NCBI RefSeq assembly: GCF_028751035.1
Contig: NZ_CP063533.1
Coordinates: 1,240,001 to 1,304,000, forward strand
Length of the DNA: 64,000 nt
Direction: 5' to 3'
From: Helicobacter winghamensis ATCC BAA-430
Lineage (GTDB): Bacteria > Campylobacterota > Campylobacteria > Campylobacterales > Helicobacteraceae
The number at the start of each line of letters is the position of its first letter. Within the stretch, counting starts at the first letter, position 1. Below, piece after piece: positions 26,401-36,150 of this stretch. The position numbers were made by a program, and so were the translations under genes. A model generated the notes under the pieces. That model had not been told where the DNA came from and searched no databases. It saw only the letters and a list, made by a program, of their open reading frames with translations.

Positions 26401-27471
26401 ATGAAGGGAATACAAATTGGCGTTAATGAAATTGTAGAAATTGCGTTTGGAACACTACTAAATAAACCCAGTATTTCTTTTTTTCATCAAATTTGCGATG
26501 AAAGTAGTAGTGTGCGTAAAGGGGATTTATTTATTGCAACAAACAAAGAAAGTGCGCAAGCGCAAAAAGACATAGAAGAAGCTATTGAAAAGGGTGCTTT
26601 TGGAATCCTTTTTAGCGGAAATATTGCAATGAGCGATAAAGAAGTGGCTTGGATTAGTGTTGAAGATTTAGAGCAATCTTTAATGCGAATTTTGCGCCAT
26701 TATCTCCTTATTAACAATAAAATTTTATTTTTACTTCACAAAGAAGAATATGAAATTGCCACACAAATTATTGCACACAAAAAAACGCTAGGGTATTTTT
26801 GTGGAAGCTTAAGTGGATTAATCCATAAAGTTATTGAAAGCGATGCAGTATTTTTTCTCTATTGCAATACAAACTTAGATTTAAGTATTTTTCCCAAAAA
26901 TCAACAAGAAATAAAAATGCTCTCTCAAGAAAAAATCGATGATAAAAAACTCCCTTTTGACTTAAATTCTTATTCTCTTTTTGGAATCAAATTGTTTTAT
27001 AAAAGCGTGGATTATGAAATCCCTCTTCCTAAACTCTTTATTCAACCTCTAGCGCGTGTTTTAGAGTTTTGCGAAAATTATTCTATTAATGTTCAATTAG
27101 AAAATTTTTCTACCTTAAGCATTTTTAAACCCATTTATTTAGATGAACGAGGCGTGATTGCGAAGCCTGGAACCACAAATAAAGTCTTGCTAGCCTGCCA
27201 AGATTCCAAAATTTACGAACAATATTTGGCTTATTTTAAAATGTATGCAAAATGGGCGTATTTAACTCTTTTTGTGCCAGAGATTTACCGCGAACTTTAC
27301 GCTCCTTTTGCAAAGGTTACTTCCTATTCTAACCAAACAGAGCTTTTTTCAATGCTTATTGATGAAAAATACAATTTTGCGCTGATTTTGGGGATAGATA
27401 CACACGCGCTAGAAACACAATTTACAAATCAAGTTACAGAAACAAATTTATTTGACTATACAAAGGATTAA
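26401..27471 (+). CDS. Hypothetical protein with Mur ligase N-terminal-like domain
   Basis: A 356-residue protein. Residues about 30-110 (SSSVRKGDLFIATN, then EEAIEKGAFGILFS, then ISVEDLEQSL) resemble the N-terminal UDP-MurNAc-binding domain of MurF/MurE. The ATP-binding GTNGKT motif expected after it is absent, and the rest (Leu-, Phe- and Lys-rich) shows no Mur central or C-terminal domain. It is therefore not a working Mur ligase by sequence. It lies 9 bp downstream of metG, the place of a hypothetical gene in C. jejuni. A role in cell-wall precursor binding is conjecture. Confidence 0.8.
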   Translation: MKGIQIGVNEIVEIAFGTLLNKPSISFFHQICDESSSVRKGDLFIATNKESAQAQKDIEEAIEKGAFGILFSGNIAMSDKEVAWISVEDLEQSLMRILRHYLLINNKILFLLHKEEYEIATQIIAHKKTLGYFCGSLSGLIHKVIESDAVFFLYCNTNLDLSIFPKNQQEIKMLSQEKIDDKKLPFDLNSYSLFGIKLFYKSVDYEIPLPKLFIQPLARVLEFCENYSINVQLENFSTLSIFKPIYLDERGVIAKPGTTNKVLLACQDSKIYEQYLAYFKMYAKWAYLTLFVPEIYRELYAPFAKVTSYSNQTELFSMLIDEKYNFALILGIDTHALETQFTNQVTETNLFDYTKD

Positions 27472-27473
27472 TA

Positions 27474-27860
27474 ATGAAAATTGCCGTGCCTGTTTTTGAC
27501 GAAACTCTAAGAGTGTTTAATAATACTGGACACACTCCATTTTTTGCCATTTTTGAACAAAGTGGAAGCGGAATGTTTAAAAAAATTGATTTCCTTGAGT
27601 TACGCAAAAATCCGCGTGGCAATGAGAGTGCTAATGCTGGTTGCTCACACAAAGATAGTGAGATGAGCGAAGAAGAGCAAATCGCACATAAAAATGAACA
27701 CAATGTGTTAGGTGAGATTATCCAAGACTGCGCTGTTGTGCTTGTAAAAAAAGCCTGCCAAAATACAGCAAAAGTCTTTAATGAGTGTGGAATTAAAGTT
27801 TGCAAAATGGATATGGACTGCCAAAGCGCAAAAGACGCATTTAAGTTTATTAAGCTTTAA
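27474..27860 (+). CDS. NifX/NifB-type dinitrogenase cofactor-binding family protein
   Basis: A 128-residue protein with the NifX-like ribonuclease-H-type fold. It begins MKIAVPVFDETLRVFNNTGHTPFFAIFE, the family start, and ends with a Cys-containing region (KKACQNTAKVFNECGIKVCKM). An insertion around residues 40-75 contains Cys and His residues (GCSHKDSE and HKNEHN), possible metal ligands. Family members bind iron-molybdenum or iron-sulfur clusters. No nitrogenase is present, so a general Fe-S or Mo chaperone role is inferred. It starts 2 bp after the preceding gene. Confidence 0.85.
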   Translation: MKIAVPVFDETLRVFNNTGHTPFFAIFEQSGSGMFKKIDFLELRKNPRGNESANAGCSHKDSEMSEEEQIAHKNEHNVLGEIIQDCAVVLVKKACQNTAKVFNECGIKVCKMDMDCQSAKDAFKFIKL

Positions 27861-27880
27861 GCAGAAATTACCTTTCTGCT
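27860..27880. terminator. Hairpin between convergent NifX-like gene and csd6
   Basis: Perfect 8-bp arms AGCAGAAA/TTTCTGCT with a 5-nt loop. It begins at the last base of the plus-strand gene and overlaps the csd6 stop codon. Flanking T-runs are short, so termination strength is uncertain. Confidence 0.5.
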
Positions 27881-28842
27881 AAAATTTGCATTTTGGATTC
27901 CTTTAATTCCACATAAAGCTCTTTTTCTCCACTAAACCTATAACTTGGGGCTTTATATTCTTCATAAAAAGAAATTCTAAAAAGATTTTTATTTTCATTG
28001 TTTGGATAAGGCGAGATATTAACTTGAGAAAATACAATCTCTTTTTTTTCATTTTTTGCAAATATTCTACGCTTATTTTGAGCAAAATCATCATATTTAT
28101 TTCCATCAAATCTTATAAAATCTTTACTATAAAATTCTAAGTATTTTTCAATATTACTCTCTTTCCACGCATCTTTCCATACATACAAATCCGCTAATAA
28201 AATGCTTAAATCTTCTTTCTTGACTTCCTTGAAGCTATTTTCAAAGGTAATTAAAAGTGCTTGACGATAATTAATAAGTGCATCCACACTGCTTAATTTA
28301 TCATTTTCAATCGCAATACAGCCACGCGTATTAAGCTCTTTGCGATTCCCATCTAAAGGCATTCCGTGAATCCAAATTCCATAGCCTGTACGCTTTTGCA
28401 AGCGATCATAAAGATTTGGATAATTTGTAGCAAATGCAAGTGGTCCATAATATTGATCAAGATTTACCAAGCGTGCATTTAGTGAATATACACCAATAGG
28501 AGTTGCTAAATCCCCTTCTTTTTCTTTATGCCCTCCTTTGGAACCAACTAAACTCTCCACATTTAATTTTTCATTCCATTTTCCCTCATTTAGCGCATAA
28601 AGCCTTAGCGTTGGTGCATTTTTAGTGGCAATAAAAAGATATTTTAAATCTTCATAATACCCAAAACGCGTATCTTGTTCTCTTAATACTCCACTCCAAA
28701 AATCGCGTGTTTGCATAATGGAATCTATTTTTTTTTCAATCGCACTCACACCACCTTTTTTATAAAGCTCCACCCATTCAAAATCACCCGCACTTGCAAA
28801 ACTCAAAACCAAACACAAATAAAAAATTTTAAAAAACTTCAT
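27868..28842 (-). CDS. csd6: Csd6-type L,D-carboxypeptidase/transpeptidase (YkuD fold)
   Basis: Periplasmic peptidoglycan-trimming enzyme needed for helical cell shape. The 324 residues start with a signal peptide (MKFFKIFYLCLVLSFASA). The YkuD catalytic motif is present: the His of IWIHGMP at residue 159 and the Cys of NTRGCIAIEND at 175, close to His160/Cys176 of H. pylori Csd6. A C-terminal NTF2-like domain follows (about 210-324). I chose the ATG at 28842, with AAAAGGA 5 nt upstream, over a TTG 15 nt earlier. It follows era, as HP0518 follows HP0517. In Csd6 the enzyme shortens tetrapeptides to tripeptides. Confidence 0.93.
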   Translation of the reverse strand: MKFFKIFYLCLVLSFASAGDFEWVELYKKGGVSAIEKKIDSIMQTRDFWSGVLREQDTRFGYYEDLKYLFIATKNAPTLRLYALNEGKWNEKLNVESLVGSKGGHKEKEGDLATPIGVYSLNARLVNLDQYYGPLAFATNYPNLYDRLQKRTGYGIWIHGMPLDGNRKELNTRGCIAIENDKLSSVDALINYRQALLITFENSFKEVKKEDLSILLADLYVWKDAWKESNIEKYLEFYSKDFIRFDGNKYDDFAQNKRRIFAKNEKKEIVFSQVNISPYPNNENKNLFRISFYEEYKAPSYRFSGEKELYVELKESKMQILAER

Positions 28843-28853
28843 ACATTTCCTTT

Positions 28854-29744
28854 TCAATCTTCAAAATTATATCCCATTCTCTTAAGGCTTTCACGCTCTT
28901 TACTCCAACCAGGCACAACTTTCACAAAAAGATCTAAAAACACCTTTTGGCACACAAAACTCTCAATACTAGCCCTTGCTTCCTTCCCAATGCGCTTTAA
29001 AGTTGCACCTCCTTTGCCTATTACCATTCCCTTTTGGCTCTCCTTATGCACAATAATTGTTGCTTTAATATAATGAACATTTGGCTTCTCTTTATAAAGT
29101 GTAATTTGCACATCGCTTTCATAGGGCAATTCATCGCTTAAATTTTCAAACACAGCTTCGCGGATTAACTCTTTTACAATTTCTTTTGTTGTATTTGGAC
29201 TTAAAATTTCAGGATTATAATAATATGGACTTTGCGGCATAAGCTTTGCAAGCACTTCAACCACGCGTTTTAAACTTCCTAAATCTTTGATAGAAATAGG
29301 AATTAATGCCTCATAACAATCTTTAAACTTCTCATATTGACGCATTGTTTCAAAAAGTACTTCCTTAGATACAGAATCTATTTTAGTCAAAAGCAAAAGA
29401 TGTTTCTTGTCTTTTGCCATTTCTAAAAATTCTTTATAATAGCTAATCTTGTCACTCGCGGGCGCTAAAAACAACAAAACATCGCAATCTTGCAAGGCTT
29501 GCAAGGCTTCTTTTAACATATATTGATTAAGCAATTTCTCTTGCTTATGAATCCCAGGAGTATCCACAAAAACAATTTGCGTTTCGCCCTCCATTAAAAC
29601 AAGATGCATTCTTTTGCGCGTTGCGTTTGCTTTATGCGAAACAAGGGTTAGCTTCTCCCCTAAAAGAGTGTTTAAAAAGGTGCTTTTTCCAGCATTTGGA
29701 CGCCCCAAAACTGCAACAAAACCAGCCTTTGTATTCTCCTCCAA
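28854..29744 (-). CDS. era: GTPase Era
   Basis: Ribosome-associated GTPase for 30S assembly and 16S rRNA 3'-end processing. The G1 loop GRPNAGKST is at residues 15-23, G3 is DTPG near 61 and G4 is TKID near 120. A C-terminal KH domain carries MVIGKGGATLKRIGKEAR near 240. The 296 residues are typical. It begins 9 bp after hslU on the same strand. Confidence 0.97.
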   Translation of the reverse strand: MEENTKAGFVAVLGRPNAGKSTFLNTLLGEKLTLVSHKANATRKRMHLVLMEGETQIVFVDTPGIHKQEKLLNQYMLKEALQALQDCDVLLFLAPASDKISYYKEFLEMAKDKKHLLLLTKIDSVSKEVLFETMRQYEKFKDCYEALIPISIKDLGSLKRVVEVLAKLMPQSPYYYNPEILSPNTTKEIVKELIREAVFENLSDELPYESDVQITLYKEKPNVHYIKATIIVHKESQKGMVIGKGGATLKRIGKEARASIESFVCQKVFLDLFVKVVPGWSKERESLKRMGYNFED

Positions 29745-29753
29745 AATGCTTTC

Positions 29754-31094
29754 CTATAAAATATAACGCGCAATATCAGAATCTGCTACCAAGGATTCCA
29801 ACTTTTCTTTTACAAGCACTTCTGTGATTTCCACATCTTGACCTTTATAATTCTCCGCTTCAAAGCTAATCTCTTCAATCACTTGCTCTACAACCGTATG
29901 CAATCGTCTAGCTCCAATATCTTCTGTCTTTTCATTTGCTACTTGTGAATAATGCGCTAAGGCACGGATTGCTTCATCACTAAAGGATAAACGCACTTCT
30001 TCAACGCCTAGCAATGCTTCATATTGACGCAAAATAGAATTTTTAGTTTGGGTTAGAATCTTATACAACGCCTCTTCATCTAGACTATCAAGCTCTACGC
30101 GCAAGGGGAATCTCCCCTGTAATTCCGCAATTAAATCACTAGGCTTACTCAGACTAAACGCGCCTGCTGCAATAAATAAAATATGATCTGTTTTAATACT
30201 TCCATATTTTGTATTTACCACACTGCCCTCCACAATGGGCAACAAATCTCTTTGCACGCCTTCTTTACTGGGATCTTGGCGTTGGCTACCATTGCCACTA
30301 ACTGCCACCTTGTCAATCTCATCAATAAAGATAATTCCACTACTCTCAGCGCGCTTTAATCCCTCGTGTTTAATCGCATCTAAGTCTAGTAGTGCCTCAC
30401 TTGCTTCAACCTTTAAAAGCTCTTTAGCCTCCTTAATCGTTACTTCTTTTTTTGGGCTATCTTTTGGAGAGGCAATAAAGACTTTTGCGATGGTTTCTTG
30501 CACCTTTGCAAACTCCGCTGGCATATTTCCATCTTCAATTTCAAAGGTTTTCTTTGGCACTTCTACTTCAATTTTTAAATGATCCATTTCGCCATTTAGC
30601 ACCTTTTGGCGCATTTTGCTTACTGTTTTTTCATATTCTTCAATTTTCTGCTCACTTGCACCCTTTGGCAAAGGTGGAATCAGTTTTTCTACAATTTTAT
30701 CTAGCACATATTTTTCAATATCTTGTGTACTTTTGCTTCTATGTTCTTCTTTTATCAAATTAATAGAAGCCACCACTAAATCACGCACCATAGATTCTAC
30801 ATCACGCCCCACAAAACCCACTTCTGTGTATTTGCTAGCTTCTACTTTAACAAAAGGTAGCCCCATAATCTTTGCCATTCTTCTTGCAATTTCAGTTTTT
30901 CCAACGCCTGTTGAACCAATCATTAAAATGTTTTTTGGCATTACCTCATCTTGAATTTCTTTTGGCAACTGCAATCTACGATAACGATTGCGCAAAGCAA
31001 TTGCTACAATCTTTTTAGCGTCCTTTTGACCGATAATATACTCATCCAAATAACTCACAATTTCTTTTGGTGTCATTGCAAATAATTTTTCCAC
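29754..31094 (-). CDS. hslU: ATP-dependent protease ATPase subunit HslU
   Basis: AAA+ unfoldase partner of HslV. The P-loop is GSTGVGKTEIA near residues 58-68, Walker B is IIFIDEIDKV near 255, and a sensor region with the arginine finger is in GRFPLRVELD. The inserted I domain (about 110-245) is present. The start is GTG at 31094 with AGGA 7 nt upstream. It follows hslV by 9 bp. The 446-residue length is normal. Confidence 0.97.
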   Translation of the reverse strand: MEKLFAMTPKEIVSYLDEYIIGQKDAKKIVAIALRNRYRRLQLPKEIQDEVMPKNILMIGSTGVGKTEIARRMAKIMGLPFVKVEASKYTEVGFVGRDVESMVRDLVVASINLIKEEHRSKSTQDIEKYVLDKIVEKLIPPLPKGASEQKIEEYEKTVSKMRQKVLNGEMDHLKIEVEVPKKTFEIEDGNMPAEFAKVQETIAKVFIASPKDSPKKEVTIKEAKELLKVEASEALLDLDAIKHEGLKRAESSGIIFIDEIDKVAVSGNGSQRQDPSKEGVQRDLLPIVEGSVVNTKYGSIKTDHILFIAAGAFSLSKPSDLIAELQGRFPLRVELDSLDEEALYKILTQTKNSILRQYEALLGVEEVRLSFSDEAIRALAHYSQVANEKTEDIGARRLHTVVEQVIEEISFEAENYKGQDVEITEVLVKEKLESLVADSDIARYIL

Positions 31095-31103
31095 ATTCTT
31101 ATC

Positions 31104-31637
31104 CTAAAGTTCTAAAATTTTGATATTTTGGTTTGTGTAAATGCAAAGCTCCCCAGCAATCTTTAAAGACTCTAGCACTAAATCTTTTGGCTCTAAATTA
31201 CTGCCAAATCTATCCATTGCCCTTGCCGCTGAGAGCGCATAATTTCCACCACTTCCAATAGCGGCAATCTTGCCATCTTCTGGTTCTACCACATCACCTG
31301 TGCCACTTAGGATAAAAATACGCTCTTTATCAAGTACTATCATCATCGCTTCTAATCGCCTTAAATACTTATCCTTACGCCACTCTTTAGAAAACTCCAT
31401 CACAGACTTTAGCAAATCCCCTTTTTTGTTCTCTAAAATCCCTTCAAACATATCAAAAAGACTAAACGCATCTGCCGTGCTTCCTGCAAATCCACTTAGG
31501 ATTTTTCCGTGGTAGAGTGTGCGGATTTTTGTCGCATTACCTTTAAGCACGCAATTCCCAAAGGTAACTTGCCCATCACCTCCAATAACTGCACCCTTTT
31601 CACTCTTATAAGCTAAAATTGTTGTTGCATGAAACAT
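31104..31637 (-). CDS. hslV: ATP-dependent protease peptidase subunit HslV
   Basis: Proteasome-like threonine protease. The sequence begins [11 protein letters not shown]; removal of MFHA would expose Thr5 as the catalytic nucleophile. The GGDGQVTFG segment and the [13 protein letters not shown] C-terminal region are typical. The length is 177 residues. Its ATG overlaps the rplI stop (TAATG), so translation is coupled. It forms a double-ring complex with HslU in the cytosol. Confidence 0.97.
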   Translation of the reverse strand: MFHATTILAYKSEKGAVIGGDGQVTFGNCVLKGNATKIRTLYHGKILSGFAGSTADAFSLFDMFEGILENKKGDLLKSVMEFSKEWRKDKYLRRLEAMMIVLDKERIFILSGTGDVVEPEDGKIAAIGSGGNYALSAARAMDRFGSNLEPKDLVLESLKIAGELCIYTNQNIKILEL

Positions 31638-32083
31638 TATTGCGCCTCTACATCAACTTTTAAAGTTGCGTGGATTCCGTGTCCTAGCTTGATTTCCACT
31701 TCATAAACGCCTGTGGATTTAATCGGACTTTTTAGCTCAATAGTTTTTTTATCAATTTCTATGCGATGCTCTTTTGCTAGGGATTCTGCAATATCTTCTT
31801 TAGTGATTGCGCCATATAAAGAGCCATTTGCACCGACTTTTTGCACGATTTTTAGAGTAACTTCTTCAATCTTTTTTGCCGCCATTTCCATTAAGGCTTT
31901 TTCTTCAGCAGCCATTTCTGCTGCCTTTTTCTGCTCTGCTTTATAGCGGTTAATCACAGCATTTGTAGCAAAATCTGCTAATCCTTTTGCGATTAAAAAA
32001 TTCTTTCCATAGCCATCTTTAACTTCGCAAATTTCACCTTTTTTGCCTAAACCTTTGACATCTTGTAATAACAAAACTTTCAT
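31637..32083 (-). CDS. rplI: 50S ribosomal protein L9
   Basis: Two-domain L9: N-terminal rRNA-binding domain (about residues 1-50, with [26 protein letters not shown]), a long connecting helix rich in Ala, Glu and Lys, and a C-terminal domain ending at about residue 148. Two ATG codons are adjacent; the second (32083) is better spaced from GGAG, so I used it. It leads an operon with hslV, hslU, era and csd6, as in H. pylori HP0514-HP0518. Confidence 0.97.
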   Translation of the reverse strand: MKVLLLQDVKGLGKKGEICEVKDGYGKNFLIAKGLADFATNAVINRYKAEQKKAAEMAAEEKALMEMAAKKIEEVTLKIVQKVGANGSLYGAITKEDIAESLAKEHRIEIDKKTIELKSPIKSTGVYEVEIKLGHGIHATLKVDVEAQ

Positions 32084-32220
32084 CATCTCTCCAAATATCT
32101 ACAAAGATTTAATAGTAAATGCGGATTTTATCCATTTTTTATTCAATTTAAAATTAAACAAAGCCAAACAATTTTAAATTAATTTTTGTTAATACATATT
32201 GTATTTATAAATTTTTATGC

Positions 32221-32226
32221 TATAAT
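32221..32226 (+). promoter_or_regulatory. -10 element for metE
   Basis: TATAAT preceded by TATGC, 29 nt upstream of the metE ATG, after about 60 nt of T/A-rich DNA. I find no S-box or other riboswitch-like structure in the 169-bp leader region. Confidence 0.6.
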
Positions 32227-32255
32227 CCCGCTCTAATTTTTAAAAAAGGATTATA

Positions 32256-34508
32256 ATGAGTATCAGCATTTTAGGTTTTCCACGCATTGGAGAACATAGA
32301 GAATTAAAGTTTGCATTAGAAAGCTACTGGGCAAATGAGTCTAGCCTTGAAGAGTTAGAATCCCTAGCGCAAAGCCTACGCAAAAAACACTGGGAAGCGC
32401 AAAAAGACTTGGATTTTGTTTGCGTTAATGACTTTAGCTATTATGATAATGTGTTGGATTTAGACTACGCACTAGGAGTGAAGCCTAAGAGATTTAAAGA
32501 CCTTGAAGGCTTAGAACTTTATTTTGCAATGGCTAGAGGACATAAAAATGGTGTCGCTTGCGCAATGACAAAATGGTTTAACACCAACTACCATTTCGTT
32601 GTCCCAGAACTTGATATAGATAATAAATACATATTGAATATTGATTTTATCACCAAGCAATACAAAGAAGCCTTGCAATTAGGCTACACTCCAAAGATTT
32701 CTCTGATAGGATTTTTCACTTTTTTTCATCTTAGCCATATTGTAAATGGAGAGAAACAAGAAGTTTTTGAACAAGTCAAAACCGCTTATTTAGCACTCAT
32801 AGACGCTTTAGTTAGTGCATTAGGAAAAGAGATTGTCATAGAGTTTAGTGAGCCAATTTTCGCTTTAGGTTTGGATTTTTTAATTTGTGAGACAACAACA
32901 CTTAAAAACTTCTACAACACTCTTGTAAAAAAGGGTGTTAAAGCCATTGTTAGCACATTTTTTGAGCATAGCTGTGAAGCTACAGAGATTCTTAGTCAAA
33001 CAGAAATTTATGGGATCGGACTTGATTTTCTTTATGGGAGCAAAAATTTAAATAGCCTAGACACACTAGCAAAAAGCGGTAAAGCCGTATTTGCAGGAAT
33101 CATTGATGGAAGAAATATTTGGATTTCAAATTTAGAAGAAAAACTAGCCTTAATTGAAAAAATCACAAAAAAGATTCCACAAAATAAACTCACTCTTACT
33201 ACTTCTTGCTCTTTACTTCACATTCCTTACTCTAAAAATACGGAATCTAAAATGGATAGCGAGATTCTTTCTTGGCTATCTTTTAGTGTAGAGAAAATTG
33301 CAGAATTAAAGCTTTTAAATCAAGTCTTAAAAGACGGAATCCAAAACCACAAAACACAATGGGAGCATTACATCACACTCAATCAAACGCGCAAAAACTC
33401 TTTAAAAATCCACAACAAAGAAGTCCAAGCGCGTGCAAATTCCACACAAGAAGCCAAGCGCAATGTGAGCTTTAAAGAACGGATTAAACTCCAACAAGAG
33501 ATTTTTAATCTCCCTTTACTCCCTACAACCACAATTGGTTCTTTTCCACAAACCAAAGAAATAAGAAACGCAAGAAAAGATTATAAAAGTGGCAAAATCA
33601 CACAAGAAATCTACACGCAAATCATCAAAGATTACATTAAAGACTGCGTGCAATTCCAAGAAGAAATAGGGCTTGATGTGCTAGTCCATGGAGAGCCTGA
33701 ACGCAACGATATGGTAGAATATTTTGGAGAGCAGTTAAGCGGATTTGTCTTTAGTCAAAATGGTTGGGTGCAAAGCTATGGTAGCCGTTGTGTTAAACCA
33801 CCAATTATTTATGGCGATGTTGCAAGATTACAGCCTATGACGATACAATGGAGCGTTTATGCACAAAGCTTAACGCAAAAGATTATGAAAGGAATGCTAA
33901 CAGGACCTGTTACAATTCTAAATTGGAGCTTTGTGCGCGATGATCTCCCAAGAAGTAGCGTGTGTAAGCAAATCGCACTAGGAATTGCTGATGAGATTAA
34001 CGACTTGCAAAACGCTAAAATCCGCATTATCCAAGTTGATGAAGCTGCCTTTAAAGAAGGCTACCCACTGCGCAAAGAAAACATTAGAGAATACGAAGAA
34101 TGGGCGTTATATTGCTTTAGGCTTGCTACTTGCATAGCCTTACCACAGACACAAATCCACACGCATATGTGTTATAGCGCATTTAACGATATTATCAAAA
34201 CCATTGAAGCAATGGATGCTGATGTTATTACCATAGAAACAGCGCGCAATAGCAACAAACTCTTACGCATATTCCAAGAAGTTGGCTATGATAAGCAAAT
34301 AGGACCAGGTGTTTATGATATTCACAGCCCTAGAATCCCAAGTGTCGCTGAGATCAAAGAACAAATCCAAGCGATTTTAGAAGTTTTACCCAAAGAACAA
34401 GTGTGGATTAACCCAGATTGCGGACTAAAAACGCGCAAATACGAAGAAGTCAAGCCTAGTTTAAAAAATATGGTAGAAGCCACAAAAGAGATTCTACAAA
34501 ACTTATAA
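32256..34508 (+). CDS. metE: Cobalamin-independent methionine synthase
   Basis: Transfers a methyl group from 5-methyltetrahydrofolate polyglutamate to homocysteine. At 750 residues it has both barrels: an N-terminal half (1-350) and a C-terminal catalytic half starting LPTTTIGSFPQTKEIR near 425. Zinc ligands are visible in HTHMCYSAF near 627 and NPDCGLKTR near 712. Its own promoter and convergent position to comF make it a single-gene unit. No metF or methionine transport gene is adjacent. Confidence 0.97.
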   Translation: MSISILGFPRIGEHRELKFALESYWANESSLEELESLAQSLRKKHWEAQKDLDFVCVNDFSYYDNVLDLDYALGVKPKRFKDLEGLELYFAMARGHKNGVACAMTKWFNTNYHFVVPELDIDNKYILNIDFITKQYKEALQLGYTPKISLIGFFTFFHLSHIVNGEKQEVFEQVKTAYLALIDALVSALGKEIVIEFSEPIFALGLDFLICETTTLKNFYNTLVKKGVKAIVSTFFEHSCEATEILSQTEIYGIGLDFLYGSKNLNSLDTLAKSGKAVFAGIIDGRNIWISNLEEKLALIEKITKKIPQNKLTLTTSCSLLHIPYSKNTESKMDSEILSWLSFSVEKIAELKLLNQVLKDGIQNHKTQWEHYITLNQTRKNSLKIHNKEVQARANSTQEAKRNVSFKERIKLQQEIFNLPLLPTTTIGSFPQTKEIRNARKDYKSGKITQEIYTQIIKDYIKDCVQFQEEIGLDVLVHGEPERNDMVEYFGEQLSGFVFSQNGWVQSYGSRCVKPPIIYGDVARLQPMTIQWSVYAQSLTQKIMKGMLTGPVTILNWSFVRDDLPRSSVCKQIALGIADEINDLQNAKIRIIQVDEAAFKEGYPLRKENIREYEEWALYCFRLATCIALPQTQIHTHMCYSAFNDIIKTIEAMDADVITIETARNSNKLLRIFQEVGYDKQIGPGVYDIHSPRIPSVAEIKEQIQAILEVLPKEQVWINPDCGLKTRKYEEVKPSLKNMVEATKEILQNL

Positions 34509-34511
34509 AAC

Positions 34512-35084
34512 TTAACTTGTGTTAGCATCAGCTAGCACAAGTGCATATAAAACCTTTGCGCCGTGTTTTTCTAAAAACTCTTTTGCACTAAGCAAGGTTA
34601 AACCGCTTGTTACAATATCATCTACAAGCACGATTTCTCTATCTTTAACTTCACGCTTTAGAATAAATTCTCTAGGATTTTTCTCTCTAAATTTCAAGCT
34701 TTTTCCAGCATAGCGGATATTATTGCTTAAATAAAGCGTGCGATACATAGGCTTTAAGCCCACTCCTTTTAAAGAGTGCAAGAAAATCGCATTATGCGCA
34801 TAACCTTGCTTGCTAATCCTATCATCAATACCTACACCATAGGCATTATAAGCTATTTCTTTTGTTTGCAAATCCTCTAAAACAAGCCTAGATAATTCCT
34901 TATAAATCTTACTTCCTAAAACAGAATATTTTGAATGAAGCAAAAAAGAGATGGAATCATAATCAAAAAATCCATAAACTTTAAAGCCCTTTAAATCTCT
35001 ACAAGTGCGTCTTAAAACTACAAAATCTAAGCAATTCTTGCATAAAACTTTAAAAGAAAATCTCCTGCAAGATAAACAGCGCAT
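34512..35084 (-). CDS. ComF-family phosphoribosyltransferase-like protein
   Basis: A 190-residue ComF-type protein. The N-terminus has a Cys-rich zinc-binding region (CLSCRRF and CKNCLDF), and the C-terminus has a type I phosphoribosyltransferase loop, EIVLVDDIVTSGLTLLSA. ComF proteins take part in natural transformation; H. pylori HP1473 occupies the same position next to tmk. It overlaps the end of tmk's stop region by a TAATG-like junction (position 35084). Whether it has enzymatic activity is unknown. Confidence 0.88.
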   Translation of the reverse strand: MRCLSCRRFSFKVLCKNCLDFVVLRRTCRDLKGFKVYGFFDYDSISFLLHSKYSVLGSKIYKELSRLVLEDLQTKEIAYNAYGVGIDDRISKQGYAHNAIFLHSLKGVGLKPMYRTLYLSNNIRYAGKSLKFREKNPREFILKREVKDREIVLVDDIVTSGLTLLSAKEFLEKHGAKVLYALVLADANTS

Positions 35085-35650
35085 TAACTTTGGATAAACT
35101 CTACAATTTGCTTTGTTATGGAATCTTGTGGCAAACTTGCATTAATCACAAGCGATTCTATCTTTAAAAACTCCATTGCCTCCTTTAATCTCTCTTGAAG
35201 ATCTAAAAGATAGTCAATCCCTCTTTGCTCTATCTTATCTCTACCCTTTTGATTTAAGCGATATTCTAGCGTTTGTTTATCAAGTTCTAGCAAAATTGCT
35301 TTATTTGGTAGGATATTTTCTAGCACAAAAGCATTAAAAGATTCCAACATTTCCATATCAAAATCCCTTGCATACGCAATCCCAGAGATTAAACTTCTAT
35401 CACTAAGAATCAGCTTATCTAAATTTGGCGCAATCACACTTGCAAAATGCTCCGCCCTATCGGCTAAAAAAAGCAGCATTTCAGCCTTTGGACTTACAAT
35501 CTCTGTATTTAGCAAAATCTCTCTTATGTGCTTTCCAAGCGGTGTAGCACCGGGCTCAAAAGTAAAAACTGCATCCTTAAACACTTCTTTTAACCTTGCA
35601 ACTTGCGTGCTTTTACCTGCTGTGTCAATCCCTTCTAATGCGATATACAA
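35084..35650 (-). CDS. tmk: Thymidylate kinase
   Basis: Phosphorylates dTMP to dTDP. The P-loop [11 protein letters not shown] is at residues 5-15, the DR(S/Y) motif appears as [15 protein letters not shown] near 83-97, and the LID region is near 130-140. I start it at the TTG at 35650 because GGGGAGAG precedes it and it gives [10 protein letters not shown] reading from an ATG at 35665 would add five residues. It overlaps the coaD end by 16 bp. The length is 188 residues. Confidence 0.94.
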   Translation of the reverse strand: MYIALEGIDTAGKSTQVARLKEVFKDAVFTFEPGATPLGKHIREILLNTEIVSPKAEMLLFLADRAEHFASVIAPNLDKLILSDRSLISGIAYARDFDMEMLESFNAFVLENILPNKAILLELDKQTLEYRLNQKGRDKIEQRGIDYLLDLQERLKEAMEFLKIESLVINASLPQDSITKQIVEFIQS

Positions 35651-36150
35651 GATAACTCTCCCCATTTTAAACCCATAATATATTCTTTCACACTCTTTGG
35701 CACAAGATGCGCAATCTCTCCCTTATGCGCAAAAATGGAGCGCACAACAGTGGAGCTAATAAAGGCATTTTGTAAAGATGGCATTAAATAAATTGTTTCT
35801 AATTCTTTATTTAACGAAGCATTTGCATATCCCATTTGCAATTCATATTCAAAATCACTCACCGCTCTAAGCCCACGCACCAAAATCTTAGCCCCTTGCT
35901 CTCTAGCAAACTCAGCAATAAGGTTTTCAAAGGAATGCACACAGATTTTTGAAGCGATATTTTGCGATTCCATAATTGCTAAATTTACCATTTTTACGCG
36001 TTCATCAAGGCTAAATAAAGGATTTTTTCCGCTGGATTTTGCCACAGCGATAATTAAGCCATCAAAGAGCTTGCAAGCGCGCTCAATCACATCTAGATGC
36101 CCATTTGTGATAGGATCAAAGGTTCCGGGATAAATGGCGATTTTTGACAT
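35635..36150 (-). CDS. coaD: Phosphopantetheine adenylyltransferase
   Basis: Adenylates 4'-phosphopantetheine in coenzyme A synthesis. The nucleotidyltransferase signature [17 protein letters not shown] is at residues 8-24, and the C-terminal ISSTVVRSI motif is intact. I chose the ATG at 36150, which overlaps the pyrC stop (TAATG) and gives MSKIAIYPG; a TTG 15 nt earlier is less likely. The length is 171 residues. coaD-tmk-comF order matches HP1475-HP1473. Confidence 0.95.
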   Translation of the reverse strand: MSKIAIYPGTFDPITNGHLDVIERACKLFDGLIIAVAKSSGKNPLFSLDERVKMVNLAIMESQNIASKICVHSFENLIAEFAREQGAKILVRGLRAVSDFEYELQMGYANASLNKELETIYLMPSLQNAFISSTVVRSIFAHKGEIAHLVPKSVKEYIMGLKWGELSCISH

